A stretch of 64,000 nt of DNA from Marinobacter nanhaiticus D15-8W (GTDB taxonomy: Bacteria > Pseudomonadota > Gammaproteobacteria > Pseudomonadales > Oleiphilaceae): assembly GCF_036511935.1 (NCBI RefSeq), contig NZ_AP028878.1, positions 3,348,001 to 3,412,000 on the forward strand. Direction: 5' to 3'. The position numbers and the translations under genes are program-made. Numbering within the stretch: the first letter of the stretch is position 1; each line of letters begins with the position of its first letter. Below the pieces are notes generated by a model. That model had not been told where the DNA came from and searched no databases. It worked only from the letters and a program-made list of their open reading frames with translations. Below are positions 16,302 to 25,263 of this stretch, piece by piece.

Positions 16302-17624
16302 CTATCGTTCGAGAATGGCCGTAACCCCCTGCCCGCCAGCAGCACAGATCGAAATCAGCCCACGACCGCTCCCGCGCTGTTCAAGCTGCTTGGCGAGGGT
16401 GGCGATAATGCGCCCGCCTGTCGCGGCAAAAGGATGGCCAGTTGCCAGACTCGAGCCTTTCAGGTTCAGCTTAGAACGATCGATGCTACCCAGCGGCTTA
16501 TCCAGCCCCAGGCGCTGCTTGCAGAAAGTGGGATCTTCCCAGGCTTTGAGCGTAGAGAGGACCTGCGCCGCGAAGGCCTCATGGATTTCGTAGAGATCGA
16601 AATCCTGCAGCGTAATCCCGGCACCATCCAGCAGACGCGGAACGGCATAGGCTGGCGCCATCAGCAGACCTTCCTTCTTGTCGACGAAATCCACCGCTGC
16701 CACTTCGGAAAACGTCAGGTAGGCCTGGACTTCAAGGTTGTTCGCCTTGGCCCATTCCTCGCTGGCCAACAGGACACAGGAGGCTCCATCGGTTAGCGCA
16801 GTACTGTTTGCGGCGGTCATGGTGCCGTTTTCACGGTCGAAAGCAGGCTTGAGGGAAGCGAATTTTTCGAGGGTTGTTTCTGGACGCAGGATGTTGTCCT
16901 TTTCCAGCCCTGCCAACGGGGTCATCAGGTCCTCGAAGAAACCATCCTGGTAGGCAGCGGCGAGCTTCTGATGGCTCTCATAGGCCAGCAGGTCCTGATC
17001 TTCCCGGGGAATTTTCCACTCATGGGCCGTGATCTGACAGTGCTGGCCCATAGACATGCCAGTGCGCGGCTCGCCGTTCTCGGGAACTTCCGGTATCAGG
17101 TGACTGGGGCGGAAGCGGCCGAGGATCTTCAGGCGCTCGGTGTTCGTCTTGGCGCGATTCAGGTCCAGCAGAATGTCGCGCAGCCCCTCCCCGACACCGA
17201 TGGGCGCGTCTGACGTTGTGTCCGTGCCTCCGGCGATACCACACTCGATCTGCCCGAGGGCGATCTTGTTGGCCACCAATATGGCCGCCTCCAGGCCGGT
17301 ACCGCAGGCCTGCTGCACATCATAGGCCGGTGTTTCCGGCGCCAGACCGGAACTGAGGACGGACTCCCGGGTCAGGTTGAAGTCGCGGGAATGCTTGATC
17401 ACAGCACCGGCAGCCACCTCGCCCATGCGTTTGCCTTCCAGGCCGAAGCGATCCACTAAGCCACGCAACGCGGCAGTCAGCAATTCCTGGTTGCTCAGTT
17501 TGCTGTAGGCGGTATTGGAGCGGGCAAAGGGAATGCGGTTGCCACCGATGATCGCCACCCGCTTGACCTGTTGCGATGCTGCGCTACTGGACGTCTTCAC
17601 ACCGGGATTGTTTGTCTGTGCCAT
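16302..17624 (-). CDS. Acetyl-CoA C-acyltransferase (thiolase, FadI/FadA-like)
   Basis: A 440-residue thiolase. The acyl-accepting Cys107 lies in YDVQQACGTGLEA; the other catalytic residues are in EIHEAFAAQ, in ATGHPFAATGGR (His397) and in SICAAGGQG (Cys427). It cleaves 3-ketoacyl-CoA in beta-oxidation or condenses two acetyl-CoA. The length and the N-terminal extension of about 20 residues are closer to FadI-type than to FadA or PhaA. It is divergent from the two-domain FabG gene, sharing a 287-bp control region, which suggests co-regulation in fatty acid turnover or in 3-hydroxyacyl-CoA supply. Confidence 0.92.
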   Translation of the reverse strand: MAQTNNPGVKTSSSAASQQVKRVAIIGGNRIPFARSNTAYSKLSNQELLTAALRGLVDRFGLEGKRMGEVAAGAVIKHSRDFNLTRESVLSSGLAPETPAYDVQQACGTGLEAAILVANKIALGQIECGIAGGTDTTSDAPIGVGEGLRDILLDLNRAKTNTERLKILGRFRPSHLIPEVPENGEPRTGMSMGQHCQITAHEWKIPREDQDLLAYESHQKLAAAYQDGFFEDLMTPLAGLEKDNILRPETTLEKFASLKPAFDRENGTMTAANSTALTDGASCVLLASEEWAKANNLEVQAYLTFSEVAAVDFVDKKEGLLMAPAYAVPRLLDGAGITLQDFDLYEIHEAFAAQVLSTLKAWEDPTFCKQRLGLDKPLGSIDRSKLNLKGSSLATGHPFAATGGRIIATLAKQLEQRGSGRGLISICAAGGQGVTAILER

Positions 17625-17911
17625 GAGGTTACCCTGTCATTCTAAATGGAATGTCCGGCAGTCTAACGTGACCGGTCCAGCGCTCATTGGCAGGCTTGAC
17701 AACTGCCCTAGAGCGCCAAGTCAATCCAAACGGTTTTAGTTTCCCTACCATACGTAAAATGCAGAATAATGCGCGGAAAGGCGAGATCGGCCTATACGAC
17801 ATTTGCCTGGAAAATGATGCATTGCTTTCGGCTATCTGCTGGATTTTCAGACAACCATTCTGAATCAGACATCCATTCGAATAAAGACGCTTCAGACACA
17901 AGGACCCCAAC

Positions 17912-19321
17912 ATGTCAGACCTATACCTAAAGCTCGTCAATACACCCGTCGGTAAATCCGCCGCCCATACACTAGGACTGCCCGCACCGGTGGTACTCAA
18001 GCGCTGGCAGCGTACAGACCAACCGTTCATCGAGGGCGATGTGTTGGTCGGCGCTGCCGAAGGCGCACGCGCCATCCAGACCCTGGGGAGCATACTCGGC
18101 GCCAGCCCGGCACGGGTATTCCATGCGTCGGGCGCGGAACGTCTGATGGATTCCGCCAAGGCCGGCAGCAAAGCCAAGCCGCTGGATATAGCCGGCCAGA
18201 TCGAGCACAAGTTCTCCGCCCTGGTATTCGATGCCAGCGGCATTAAAGACACGACCGAGCTGCGGGCACTCTATGACTTTTTCCATCCGGTGATTCGCAA
18301 ACTGGACCGCAACAGCCGCGTCCTCGTCGTCGGCCAGGATCCCCACACCTGTCGCAAACCGGCCCATGCGGCCTCACAACAGGCGCTGGAAGGTTTCGTG
18401 CGCAGCGTTGGCAAGGAGATCGGCAAGAAAGGCGCAACCGCCAACCTGATCTGGATCGCCCCCAACGCCGAGGAGCGAATCGATTCCAGTGTGCGCTTCT
18501 TCCTTTCGCCCCGCTCGGCGTATGTCTCGGGTCAGGTGGTCAAGATCGGCAAGGCGGATACCGGTAACAGCGCCACCAACCCGGTCGCGCCGCTGGCCGG
18601 AAAGGTAGCGTTGGTGACCGGTGCCTCCCGGGGAATCGGCGAGTCGATTGCCGAAACGTTGGCCCGGGATGGCGCTACCGTGATTGCACTGGATATTCCC
18701 GCCGCCATGACCGACCTGGAAACCGTCGCCCGGCGCATCGGGGGCAAACCGCTGGCTTGCGATATCACCGAGGCGAACAGCCCCAAGCTGATTGCGGAAT
18801 TTATTGAAGACCTGGGCAACGGCATCGACCTGATCGTTCACAATGCCGGCGTCACTCGCGACAAAACTCTCGGCAACATGCCTGAGCACTTCTGGGACAT
18901 GGCTATCGCCGTGAATCTGACCGCGGAAGAGTTGATCGATGAAGAACTGCTCAAGCGCAACCTGATCCGCGAAAACGGGCGTATTGTTTGCGTATCCTCC
19001 ATCAGTGGGATCGCGGGCAATTTCGGCCAGACCAACTACTCCACCTCGAAGTGTGGCGTCATTGGCTATGTGGAAGCGATGGCTCGCTCGCTGAAAAACG
19101 GCATCACCATCAACGCGGTCGCCCCCGGCTTTATCGAAACCCAGATGACGGCAGCCATGCCGCTGACCATCCGAGAAGCCGGCCGACGCATGAACAGCCT
19201 GTCACAGGGTGGCCTGCCGGTGGACGTGGCGGAAACCATTGCCTGGTACTGCAATCCGCAATCATCTGGTGTGTCTGGCAACGTAGTACGTGTTTGCGGT
19301 CAGTCGTTGATCGGCAAGTAG
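17912..19321 (+). CDS. Two-domain 3-oxoacyl-ACP reductase (high-molecular-weight FabG-type SDR)
   Basis: A 469-residue protein with two Rossmann domains in tandem. The C-terminal one (from about residue 230, GKVALVTGASRGIGESIAETL) has the complete SDR set: TGxxxGIG, HNAG, SSISG, and YSTSK for the Tyr-Lys pair. The N-terminal 220 residues form a degenerate Rossmann-like domain with no intact nucleotide motif, as in mycobacterial FabG4. These enzymes reduce 3-oxoacyl-CoA with NADH and differ from the short FabG. AAGGA precedes the start by 9 bases. An intrinsic terminator follows at once. Divergence from the thiolase supports a role in acyl-CoA interconversion. Confidence 0.9.
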   Translation: MSDLYLKLVNTPVGKSAAHTLGLPAPVVLKRWQRTDQPFIEGDVLVGAAEGARAIQTLGSILGASPARVFHASGAERLMDSAKAGSKAKPLDIAGQIEHKFSALVFDASGIKDTTELRALYDFFHPVIRKLDRNSRVLVVGQDPHTCRKPAHAASQQALEGFVRSVGKEIGKKGATANLIWIAPNAEERIDSSVRFFLSPRSAYVSGQVVKIGKADTGNSATNPVAPLAGKVALVTGASRGIGESIAETLARDGATVIALDIPAAMTDLETVARRIGGKPLACDITEANSPKLIAEFIEDLGNGIDLIVHNAGVTRDKTLGNMPEHFWDMAIAVNLTAEELIDEELLKRNLIRENGRIVCVSSISGIAGNFGQTNYSTSKCGVIGYVEAMARSLKNGITINAVAPGFIETQMTAAMPLTIREAGRRMNSLSQGGLPVDVAETIAWYCNPQSSGVSGNVVRVCGQSLIGK

Positions 19322-19341
19322 CTCACCCGGCACCAACAACG

Positions 19342-19368
19342 ATCCCCGGCTTCGGTCGGGGATTTTTT
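19342..19368 (+). terminator. Rho-independent terminator after the two-domain FabG gene
   Basis: Stem ATCCCCGGC / GTCGGGGAT around a TTCG tetraloop (positions 19342-19363, one G-T pair), followed by five T residues. It lies 20 bp past the stop codon. Confidence 0.9.
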
Positions 19369-19560
19369 GTCCGGGGGCCAAGCGAAGTCTGGTCGACACG
19401 AGCCATTGGCCAAATAGCACAAACGACTCCACGAATGACACTTCGCGGCAAACTTAAAGAGTTTTGAACTTGAAGGATTAAGAACTTCAGGAGGGGAAAC
19501 AGACCAGCGCACCAGATAGTCGAAGGATGACCAGGAGCGACTATGAAACAAAAGGGGAAA

Positions 19561-19636
19561 TGGTGGGTGGTACTGGGATCGAACCAGTGACCCTCGCCTT
19601 GTAAGGGCGATGCTCTCCCAGCTGAGCTAACCACCC
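19561..19636 (-). tRNA. tRNA-Val (anticodon TAC), encoded CCA
   Basis: On the minus strand the sequence begins GGGTGGTTAGCTCAGC, has anticodon loop CTTACAA, T-arm GGTTCGATCC and ends CACCCACCA, so the CCA end is encoded. It is 76 nt. The 76-nt copy at 19771-19846 is identical. It is the last tRNA of a three-tRNA operon. Confidence 0.97.
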
Positions 19637-19651
19637 GGGAAAAGATGAAAA

Positions 19652-19728
19652 TGGCGGAGCGGACGGGACTCGAACCCGCGACCCCCGGCGTGACAGGCCG
19701 GTATTCTAACCAACTGAACTACCGCTCC
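19652..19728 (-). tRNA. tRNA-Asp (anticodon GTC), encoded CCA
   Basis: On the minus strand it begins GGAGCGGTAGTTCAGTTGG, has anticodon loop CTGTCAC, T-arm GGTTCGAGTCC and ends CGCTCCGCCA; 77 nt. It sits between two identical tRNA-Val copies, 15 bases from the downstream one. Confidence 0.97.
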
Positions 19729-19770
19729 GCGTATCATCTAAAGTCGGTGACGTACCGACAACCGCTGAAT

Positions 19771-19846
19771 TGGTGGGTGGTACTGGGATCGAACCAGTGA
19801 CCCTCGCCTTGTAAGGGCGATGCTCTCCCAGCTGAGCTAACCACCC
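19771..19846 (-). tRNA. tRNA-Val (anticodon TAC), encoded CCA, first gene of the operon
   Basis: Identical over 76 nt to the copy at 19561-19636. It is promoter-proximal; a near-consensus sigma-70 promoter lies 66 bases upstream on the minus strand. Confidence 0.97.
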
Positions 19847-19911
19847 AATCAGCGCGGAAAACACAGTCGCTTGCTGTTAGGCGTTGGCTGTGTCATCCAG
19901 ATGAGACGCGC

Positions 19912-19939
19912 ATTTTAAGCATTTGAGTCGGCCTGTCAA
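19912..19939 (-). promoter_or_regulatory. Sigma-70 promoter of the Val-Asp-Val tRNA operon
   Basis: On the minus strand a perfect -35 box TTGACA (19939-19934) is followed after 16 bases by TAAAAT (19917-19912). The next bases GCGCGTC form a GC-rich discriminator, the feature that makes stable-RNA promoters sensitive to ppGpp/DksA. Confidence 0.8.
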
Positions 19940-20024
19940 ATACTTTTCGAGGAAAATTCCGAACGGAACTCAATTGGTCAATTTACGCACATCGATGATG
20001 CTCGCCGAGCCTGCCTGGCCGGCG

Positions 20025-20552
20025 CTAAGACGACTTCCGTGACTTTTTCCGCGCCCCGCCCCCGGATTTGCCTGACGTCGGGCCCCGGCGGGATTTATGC
20101 GCTACCCTCGCTTGGTCGGCATTACCGCTGGCACCTTTGCTTGCAGCCTTCGACGTTTCAGGCGTCCTGGATGAGGATGGTTTCGGCGCCGACTCGCCCG
20201 ACACCTTGGCCCGAGTGCGGGATCGGACCACAGAACCCGCTAGCTTCGCAGCGGAGGCTGCCTTCCGTTCCAGGTCGAGACGCCCCACCCGCGACTTGCG
20301 TTCTTCCGGTACGGCTTCCTCAGCCAGCCGCTGGTTGAGTTCATCCAGCTTGTTCTGCAACGCCTCAACCTGCCCATCTACCCGCTGCCAGAGTTCTGGG
20401 CCAAGCTGCTCAAACTGCCGCTTTATTTCCTCGAGCCGACTGCCGCCATGGCGCTCGGCTTGGTGAATAGCGTCCATATAGCGCAATCGGAGTTTTGCCA
20501 GGCGCTGACGCGCCCGGCCGACCGATGCTTCAACTGAATCTATGAGTGACAT
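20025..20552 (-). CDS. Hypothetical coiled-coil protein with a basic Lys/Arg/Ser-rich tail
   Basis: A 175-residue protein. Residues 1-85 are heptad-rich and helical (IKRQFEQLGPELWQRVDGQ followed by EALQNKLDELNQRLAEE). From about residue 95 the sequence is a low-complexity Ala/Ser/Lys/Arg tail ending ARKKSRKSS, similar in character to the histone-H1-like tails of AlgP and related proteins, which bind nucleic acids nonspecifically. No enzymatic motif is visible. Membership in a named family is not claimed. It stands alone, with a tRNA operon downstream on the same strand and about 350 bp of noncoding DNA upstream. Confidence 0.65.
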   Translation of the reverse strand: MSLIDSVEASVGRARQRLAKLRLRYMDAIHQAERHGGSRLEEIKRQFEQLGPELWQRVDGQVEALQNKLDELNQRLAEEAVPEERKSRVGRLDLERKAASAAKLAGSVVRSRTRAKVSGESAPKPSSSRTPETSKAASKGASGNADQARVAHKSRRGPTSGKSGGGARKKSRKSS

Positions 20553-20906
20553 GGGGATCCCATTGTTATTGTGGTGTCGACAACAGCGGAGCGAGTCCTA
20601 ACGGCGTCGGGCTCATACGGCCGCAGACTCCAGAAGAACGCCTTTTCCGGCAGAGCGCTCTACCAGCCGAACGCTCTAACCAAACGAGCTCGCTAACCAA
20701 ACGAACTCTCTATAAGTCTAGACAGCCTGCTCCGGCGCGCAACGAAGCCAGCGCTTGGTCGATAGGATCTTCTTGTGCAAGGCCCGGGAATTCAATGACC
20801 CAACTGACAATCAAGATGTGAGGCAGGCGACCTGATGGAGATCGCATCGACGGCGCGATTGGAGAGGGTTCGCGTCGAGAGGCGACGGATTGGCGTTAAG
20901 AGGCAA
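20553..20906. other. Intergenic region, 354 bp
   Basis: Upstream of the basic-tailed protein gene and downstream of the lipoprotein gene (both minus strand). It contains short degenerate direct repeats, CTAACCAAACGAGCTC then CTAACCAAACGAACTC, around 20675-20709. No gene, clear terminator or strong promoter was recognised. Confidence 0.4.
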
Positions 20907-21773
20907 TTAGAAAGGCCACCACCAACGTCCCCCATCCCGAGTTTCTTCAGCGGCTTCGCGCTCCGCTTTCAGCGCGGCGTAGGACGAATCGAGGGCACGT
21001 ATCTGACGGTCCGCCTCTAGAGACTGCGTAGGTCCGCCACCAAATGGCCAGTACCAGGGTGCCTCTTCGTACAGCCCCTTTTCTTTCAGGGCCTCGATTT
21101 CTTCGTCTCGGGCAATTTCCAGTTCCTCCTTACGACGCTCGTAATCGTAGTCCTGGTTCGCTTCGACAATCGCCGTGGCGGCGTGGTTTGGCGCCAGCAG
21201 GTCACTGTTGAGGAACTGGGTGGAGGTCAATTCCAGCTGCCCATTCATCGCGAACTCGCGGGTCACGAGCTGCAGGTCGCCGCTGGTTAGAGGATGTTCC
21301 GCCTCCAGGTCGGGGTGAGCCTGGGCCGGCGGTTCCATTTCGCTATAACGTAAGTAATAGATCTCCCCGGCCTGTACATCCAGTTGGGCATCGGCGATCC
21401 GGCTCAGGTCCAGGTCGTTGATACCCTCTAGCCCCAAAAGCGGGCGTCGGATGATGATGTGTCGTGACCCGGGGGCGACCACCAGCCAGGTGTAGCTGTC
21501 GTTGCGAATATTGAAGTAGTGCCGACCGTCGACGTAGACACTCGGGGACTCGATCTCGTCCGCAGCCCATTGGGAGTGCGGGCGATAGAAGTAAAGAAGC
21601 GCATGGTTCTGCTGATCCCACTCACTGTTGGGGATATGGACGAAATCATGACCTGAGACGGGATGGAGAAAAGCGCCAGTGCTCTTGCCGATCGACTGGT
21701 GAATCGAACATCCGCCCAGCAGCCCCGTTAGAACAAGCAGCCCGCCGAGCGCGACAAGTGATGCTCTGCGCAT
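20907..21773 (-). CDS. DUF2846-like lipoprotein
   Basis: A 288-residue predicted lipoprotein. The signal peptide SLVALGGLLVLTGLLGGC ends in a lipobox (LGGC, Cys about 22). The middle part contains ALLYFYRPHSQWAADEIESP and VYVDGRHYFNIRNDSYTWL, matching the DUF2846 beta-sandwich family, in which an exported domain displays an RP/YRP motif. The C-terminal third is a charged helix (EEIEALKEKGLYEEAPW) with WWWPF at the very end; this extension is not usual. Localisation to a membrane is likely; function unknown. Confidence 0.75.
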   Translation of the reverse strand: MRRASLVALGGLLVLTGLLGGCSIHQSIGKSTGAFLHPVSGHDFVHIPNSEWDQQNHALLYFYRPHSQWAADEIESPSVYVDGRHYFNIRNDSYTWLVVAPGSRHIIIRRPLLGLEGINDLDLSRIADAQLDVQAGEIYYLRYSEMEPPAQAHPDLEAEHPLTSGDLQLVTREFAMNGQLELTSTQFLNSDLLAPNHAATAIVEANQDYDYERRKEELEIARDEEIEALKEKGLYEEAPWYWPFGGGPTQSLEADRQIRALDSSYAALKAEREAAEETRDGGRWWWPF

Positions 21774-21996
21774 GGTTATTCATCCCTCAAATCCCGATTT
21801 GACCGGATGATAGCAATAGCCAGGGCGGCGAAACCGAGACTTACCGCAAGGGATGAATACAAACTGTTACACAACACCGACTACCGGAACGTCGGCGGTC
21901 GACGGGCAAGCGCCCGCCTGCATGATGACGGCCTGTTGGGTAAATAGAGGTTGTAGCACGCCGAAGGAAGCCTCAGATCACCGAGGCCCGGAGCCC

Positions 21997-22908
21997 TCAA
22001 CCGCCCTGGGCGCGCAAGCCATCCACTTCTTCGTTGAGGCGGATCAGCCGCGAGTTGAGTTGAGCCCGGGCAGCATCGATAGCATCAATGGCCCCCTCGA
22101 TCTGACTGATACGTTCGCGGGTGCTAGCCAAATCATTGCGCAAACCCTGCAGGTTGCCTGAGGAGTCTTCCAGGCTGTCCAGACGCGCGACCAACTCCTG
22201 GCGCGCCAGGTCCTGCTCGCGGCCAAAGCGATCCAGACGCTGCTCGACTGTATTGGTCATCTGCTGCGCGGTTTGCTCAACCTGCTCCAGACGCGGCCTT
22301 ATGCCTTCGACCGCCTGGGCCAGTTGTTCCACCTTCGCCGCCCGCTCCTCGGAGGCCGTCTGCAGGGCATTGATATCGGCCCGCAGGTTATCCGTCGTCT
22401 CCTTGAACTGATTCTTCATATTGCTCGTGGTTTCTTCGAGATAAGCCAGTGCAGCCTTGTTGGCACTGATGGCTTCCTTATTCCGCTCGTTGGCGACGGC
22501 CCAGAGCTTGCGGATTTCGCTGTCCGCCGTTTCCGCGCGCTTGTCCAGCGATGCAATCTGATCGGAGAGGTTTGATCCTTTCTCCTGCAGGGTTTCACCG
22601 GTTTCGCTAAGTTGCCCCTCGAAGCGGGCCAATGCCAGCTTGCTCTGACGCGCCCAGTAATCGGCTTCCTGCAGCCGTTCCGACATCTGGTCGATGCGCT
22701 GGCCCTGCGCATACCAGCCCCAGCCGCCAGCCGCGATCGCAACGATCAGGAGGATAGCCAGTATTGCCGTAGTGGCGCCGGAACCGTTGGAGCCCCGGTC
22801 ACGCAATACTTCCTGCTTCCTGGGCGTGCCCGGCGGCTTGTCCTTACCCGCTCCCGCGGATTTTGACGATGTCCGTACTTCATCCCGTTCAGGACGTATC
22901 GGTTCCAT
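21997..22908 (-). CDS. Single-pass membrane protein with long coiled coil
   Basis: A 303-residue protein of unknown function. About 45 cytoplasmic, charged residues precede one transmembrane helix (ATTAILAILLIVAIAAGGWG, about residues 44-64). The rest is an almost unbroken coiled coil rich in Glu, Gln, Arg and Leu to the end. The architecture is like HemX-type or apolipoprotein-like membrane coiled coils, but no signature supports a name. It is preceded by a 483-bp noncoding stretch and is divergent from purE. Confidence 0.7.
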   Translation of the reverse strand: MEPIRPERDEVRTSSKSAGAGKDKPPGTPRKQEVLRDRGSNGSGATTAILAILLIVAIAAGGWGWYAQGQRIDQMSERLQEADYWARQSKLALARFEGQLSETGETLQEKGSNLSDQIASLDKRAETADSEIRKLWAVANERNKEAISANKAALAYLEETTSNMKNQFKETTDNLRADINALQTASEERAAKVEQLAQAVEGIRPRLEQVEQTAQQMTNTVEQRLDRFGREQDLARQELVARLDSLEDSSGNLQGLRNDLASTRERISQIEGAIDAIDAARAQLNSRLIRLNEEVDGLRAQGG

Positions 22909-23163
22909 GGCTTACCCCAAGTCGAGAAATGGTGGAATCTGATCGGATGTGATCTTATCGATTCGCTGCCGATCGCGCCAAATTATCTGCATTTGTCATC
23001 GAGCTACCACTAGCCGATTGGTCGGGGCCTCGATTCCGCATGACTGAAGATTCCACGACAAACGGCCTTCTGTGATATTTATATGAACCCTGCATCAATA
23101 TTTGCATGGCCATCAGCCAGTGCCTACAATGCTCGGCTTTCTTTTTAACACACCGGGATCCCG
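22909..23163. other. Noncoding stretch upstream of the MITE-like element
   Basis: Together with the repeat element at 23164-23386 this makes a 483-bp gene-free interval. It should contain the promoter of the minus-strand coiled-coil gene and perhaps an ancestral purE promoter. An ORF on the minus strand (22955-23362) runs through the inverted repeat and has no recognisable homology or ribosome site, so it is not called a gene. Confidence 0.4.
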
Positions 23164-23386
23164 GGAACCTCTGATCAAGTCTACTGGCGATTCGGCACGC
23201 CTTGAGTGCCTTATCCGGCAAGGCGCGAATCGCCGGGAATGGCGGCGCTCCTTGCCAAGATTCGCGATGCAGACCAGGGGGGCCCTCAAGACTTACCCGG
23301 AGGGGCTTGTGCTGAAAGCCGGACTCCGCGTTGCGGCTTTCCGGACGAGCGAGAATAGCCAATAGATAGACTTAATCAGAGGTTCC
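23164..23386. mobile_element. MITE-like element with 20-bp terminal inverted repeats abutting purE
   Basis: The 20 bases at 23164-23183 (GGAACCTCTGATCAAGTCTA) match the complement of 23367-23386 at 19 of 20 positions, and similarity continues inward for about 12 bases with small gaps. The enclosed 223 bp has no coding potential. This is the structure of a non-autonomous miniature transposable element. No obvious target duplication is visible. The right end contains AGAGG at 23378-23382, nine bases before the purE ATG, so the element appears to supply the purE ribosome binding site. Confidence 0.65.
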
Positions 23387-23391
23387 AGCTT

Positions 23392-23883
23392 ATGCAGCCG
23401 CAAGTTGGTCTTATCATGGGCTCCAAGTCGGATTGGCCGACTATGGAGCATGCCGCCAACATGCTTGAAAAGCTGGGCGTCGCCTATGAAACGCGAGTCG
23501 TTTCGGCACACCGCACGCCGGACCTGCTGTTTGAGTATGCCCGCACTGCGGCCGAACGCGGAATACAGGTGATTATCGCCGGCGCTGGCGGTGCAGCCCA
23601 CCTGCCCGGCATGGTCGCCTCCCAGACGGCCTTGCCGGTGCTGGGCGTACCGGTCCAGTCCAAAGCTCTCAACGGTCTCGATTCATTGCTATCTATCGCG
23701 CAGATGCCCGGCGGCGTTGCCGTAGGCACCCTCGCCATTGGCAAGGCCGGCGCGACAAACGCCGGACTGCTTGCAGGCCAGATCCTTGGCCTTAATAATG
23801 CCAGCATCCGCGAAGCGGTAGAGCAGTTCCGCAACGACCAGACCCAGGCCGTACTCGATAACCCGGACCCGCGGGCCGAGTGA
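23392..23883 (+). CDS. purE: N5-carboxyaminoimidazole ribonucleotide mutase, PurE class I
   Basis: A 163-residue PurE that converts N5-CAIR to CAIR in purine synthesis. It has the family motifs [16 protein letters not shown] (substrate phosphate loop), VSAHRTPD with the catalytic His, and [16 protein letters not shown]. The length matches class I bacterial PurE. It is followed 40 bp later by purK. The start lies only 5 bp beyond a MITE-like inverted repeat, which probably provides the Shine-Dalgarno sequence. Confidence 0.97.
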   Translation: MQPQVGLIMGSKSDWPTMEHAANMLEKLGVAYETRVVSAHRTPDLLFEYARTAAERGIQVIIAGAGGAAHLPGMVASQTALPVLGVPVQSKALNGLDSLLSIAQMPGGVAVGTLAIGKAGATNAGLLAGQILGLNNASIREAVEQFRNDQTQAVLDNPDPRAE

Positions 23884-23923
23884 CTTGAATATTGCATTGA
23901 TTCGAACATCAACGGAGTAAACC

Positions 23924-25039
23924 ATGCGCATTGGTGTTCTTGGAGCCGGACAACTTGGGCGAATGCTCGCACTCGCCGGCTACCCCCTGGCCAACCAATT
24001 TGTCTTCTACGACCTCTCAGGCAGCCCCAGTGCGGGCCTGGGAGAAGTCATCATCGACCGCAACCACGAATACCTGAAGGACTTCCTCGCCCGTGTTGAC
24101 CGGGTGACTTACGAATTCGAACATCTGCCGGTCGAAGTAGCGGAAATCATCGCCCGTGAGAAAACGGTCTATCCGTCACCGCGAGCCCTCCAGGTCTGCC
24201 AGAACCGCGAGTCGGAAAAGACGCTGTTCGGCAGCCTCGGCATTCCGACACCGGAGTGGCGCGTCGCCGAGAGCGCTGTAGCGCTGGAGAAAGCCGCCGA
24301 AGAGCTGGGCTGTCCGGTAGTCGCCAAGTCCAATACCGAAGGCTATGACGGCAAGGGGCAGGCGGTACTGCGTTCACCGGAAGAAGCCGCAGCTGCCTGG
24401 GCGTCTATCGGCCATGAGAAGCTGGTGGTCGAAAAATTCGTCGATTTCACGCGTGAAGTCTCCGTGGTTGCCGTGCGCGGCGAGGATGGCGAAGTCGCCA
24501 TCTATCCCATGGCGGAGAACGTTCACAGCGAGGGTATCCTGCGCTACTCCATTGCGCCAGCTCCCCACCTGCGTCCGGAGATTCAGGAGCGTGCAGAACG
24601 CTATATCCGCACCCTCCTCAACGAACTGGAGTATGTCGGCGTGCTTGCCCTGGAACTGTTCGAGACAGAAGACGGGCTTGTCGCCAACGAGATGGCTCCG
24701 CGGGTCCACAATTCCGGTCACTGGACGATGGACGGCGCCCATACCAGCCAGTTCGAGAACCATATCCGGGCGGTGACCGGCATGCCCTTGGGGAACGTCA
24801 GCGCCCGTGATGTCAGTTGCATGGTCAACATCATCGGCGAACACGGATCCACGGACGATATCCTGCGCCTGCCCTACGCGCACCTGCACCTCTACGGCAA
24901 GCTGGAGCGTCCCGGGCGCAAGCTGGGGCACGTCAATATCGTTGCCGACAGCTATGAAGAGCTGGTATGGCGGGTCAAGAACTGCGCCTGCTTCCTGCCC
25001 GGCGCGCCTGAACTCGAGTGCTCGCTCACCCGTCGTTAG
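23924..25039 (+). CDS. purK: N5-carboxyaminoimidazole ribonucleotide synthase, PurK
   Basis: A 371-residue ATP-grasp enzyme that carboxylates AIR with bicarbonate and ATP to N5-CAIR, the substrate of PurE. The N-terminus IGVLGAGQLGRMLALAGYPL is the typical PurK opening; the ATP-grasp core includes VAKSNTEGYDGKGQ and EMAPRVHNSGHWT. It forms an operon with purE. A GC-rich imperfect inverted repeat follows at about 25060-25092 (TTTCAGGGCC / GGCCCTTGAAA) without a good T-run on this strand. Confidence 0.97.
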   Translation: MRIGVLGAGQLGRMLALAGYPLANQFVFYDLSGSPSAGLGEVIIDRNHEYLKDFLARVDRVTYEFEHLPVEVAEIIAREKTVYPSPRALQVCQNRESEKTLFGSLGIPTPEWRVAESAVALEKAAEELGCPVVAKSNTEGYDGKGQAVLRSPEEAAAAWASIGHEKLVVEKFVDFTREVSVVAVRGEDGEVAIYPMAENVHSEGILRYSIAPAPHLRPEIQERAERYIRTLLNELEYVGVLALELFETEDGLVANEMAPRVHNSGHWTMDGAHTSQFENHIRAVTGMPLGNVSARDVSCMVNIIGEHGSTDDILRLPYAHLHLYGKLERPGRKLGHVNIVADSYEELVWRVKNCACFLPGAPELECSLTRR

Positions 25040-25263
25040 ACTTGATCCCGGCAACTCTCCTTTCAGGGCCGCAACGTCGTGGCCCTTGAAAAAAATTCTG
25101 AGGCCCCAAGCTCTTACGTCGTGGAATCGCCCCATCCAGGGTGTTAAGCTCTGCGAACCTAATATCGCGTTATGGAATGGCGATTTGGCATTTTAGGTAC
25201 GTTCCTGAGCTGTTCACATAATCGTAAATACTGTTGAGAGAGAACGAAGAGGGAGACCTTCCA

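Noticed and set aside
20640..20710. Short repeats and a tRNA D-arm-like stretch (CTGGTAGAGCGC on the minus strand)
   Set aside because: No acceptor, anticodon or T-arm accompanies it, so it is not a tRNA remnant that can be supported.
22955..23362. Minus-strand open frame of 135 codons upstream of purE
   Set aside because: It crosses the MITE-like inverted repeat, has no ribosome site and no recognisable motif.
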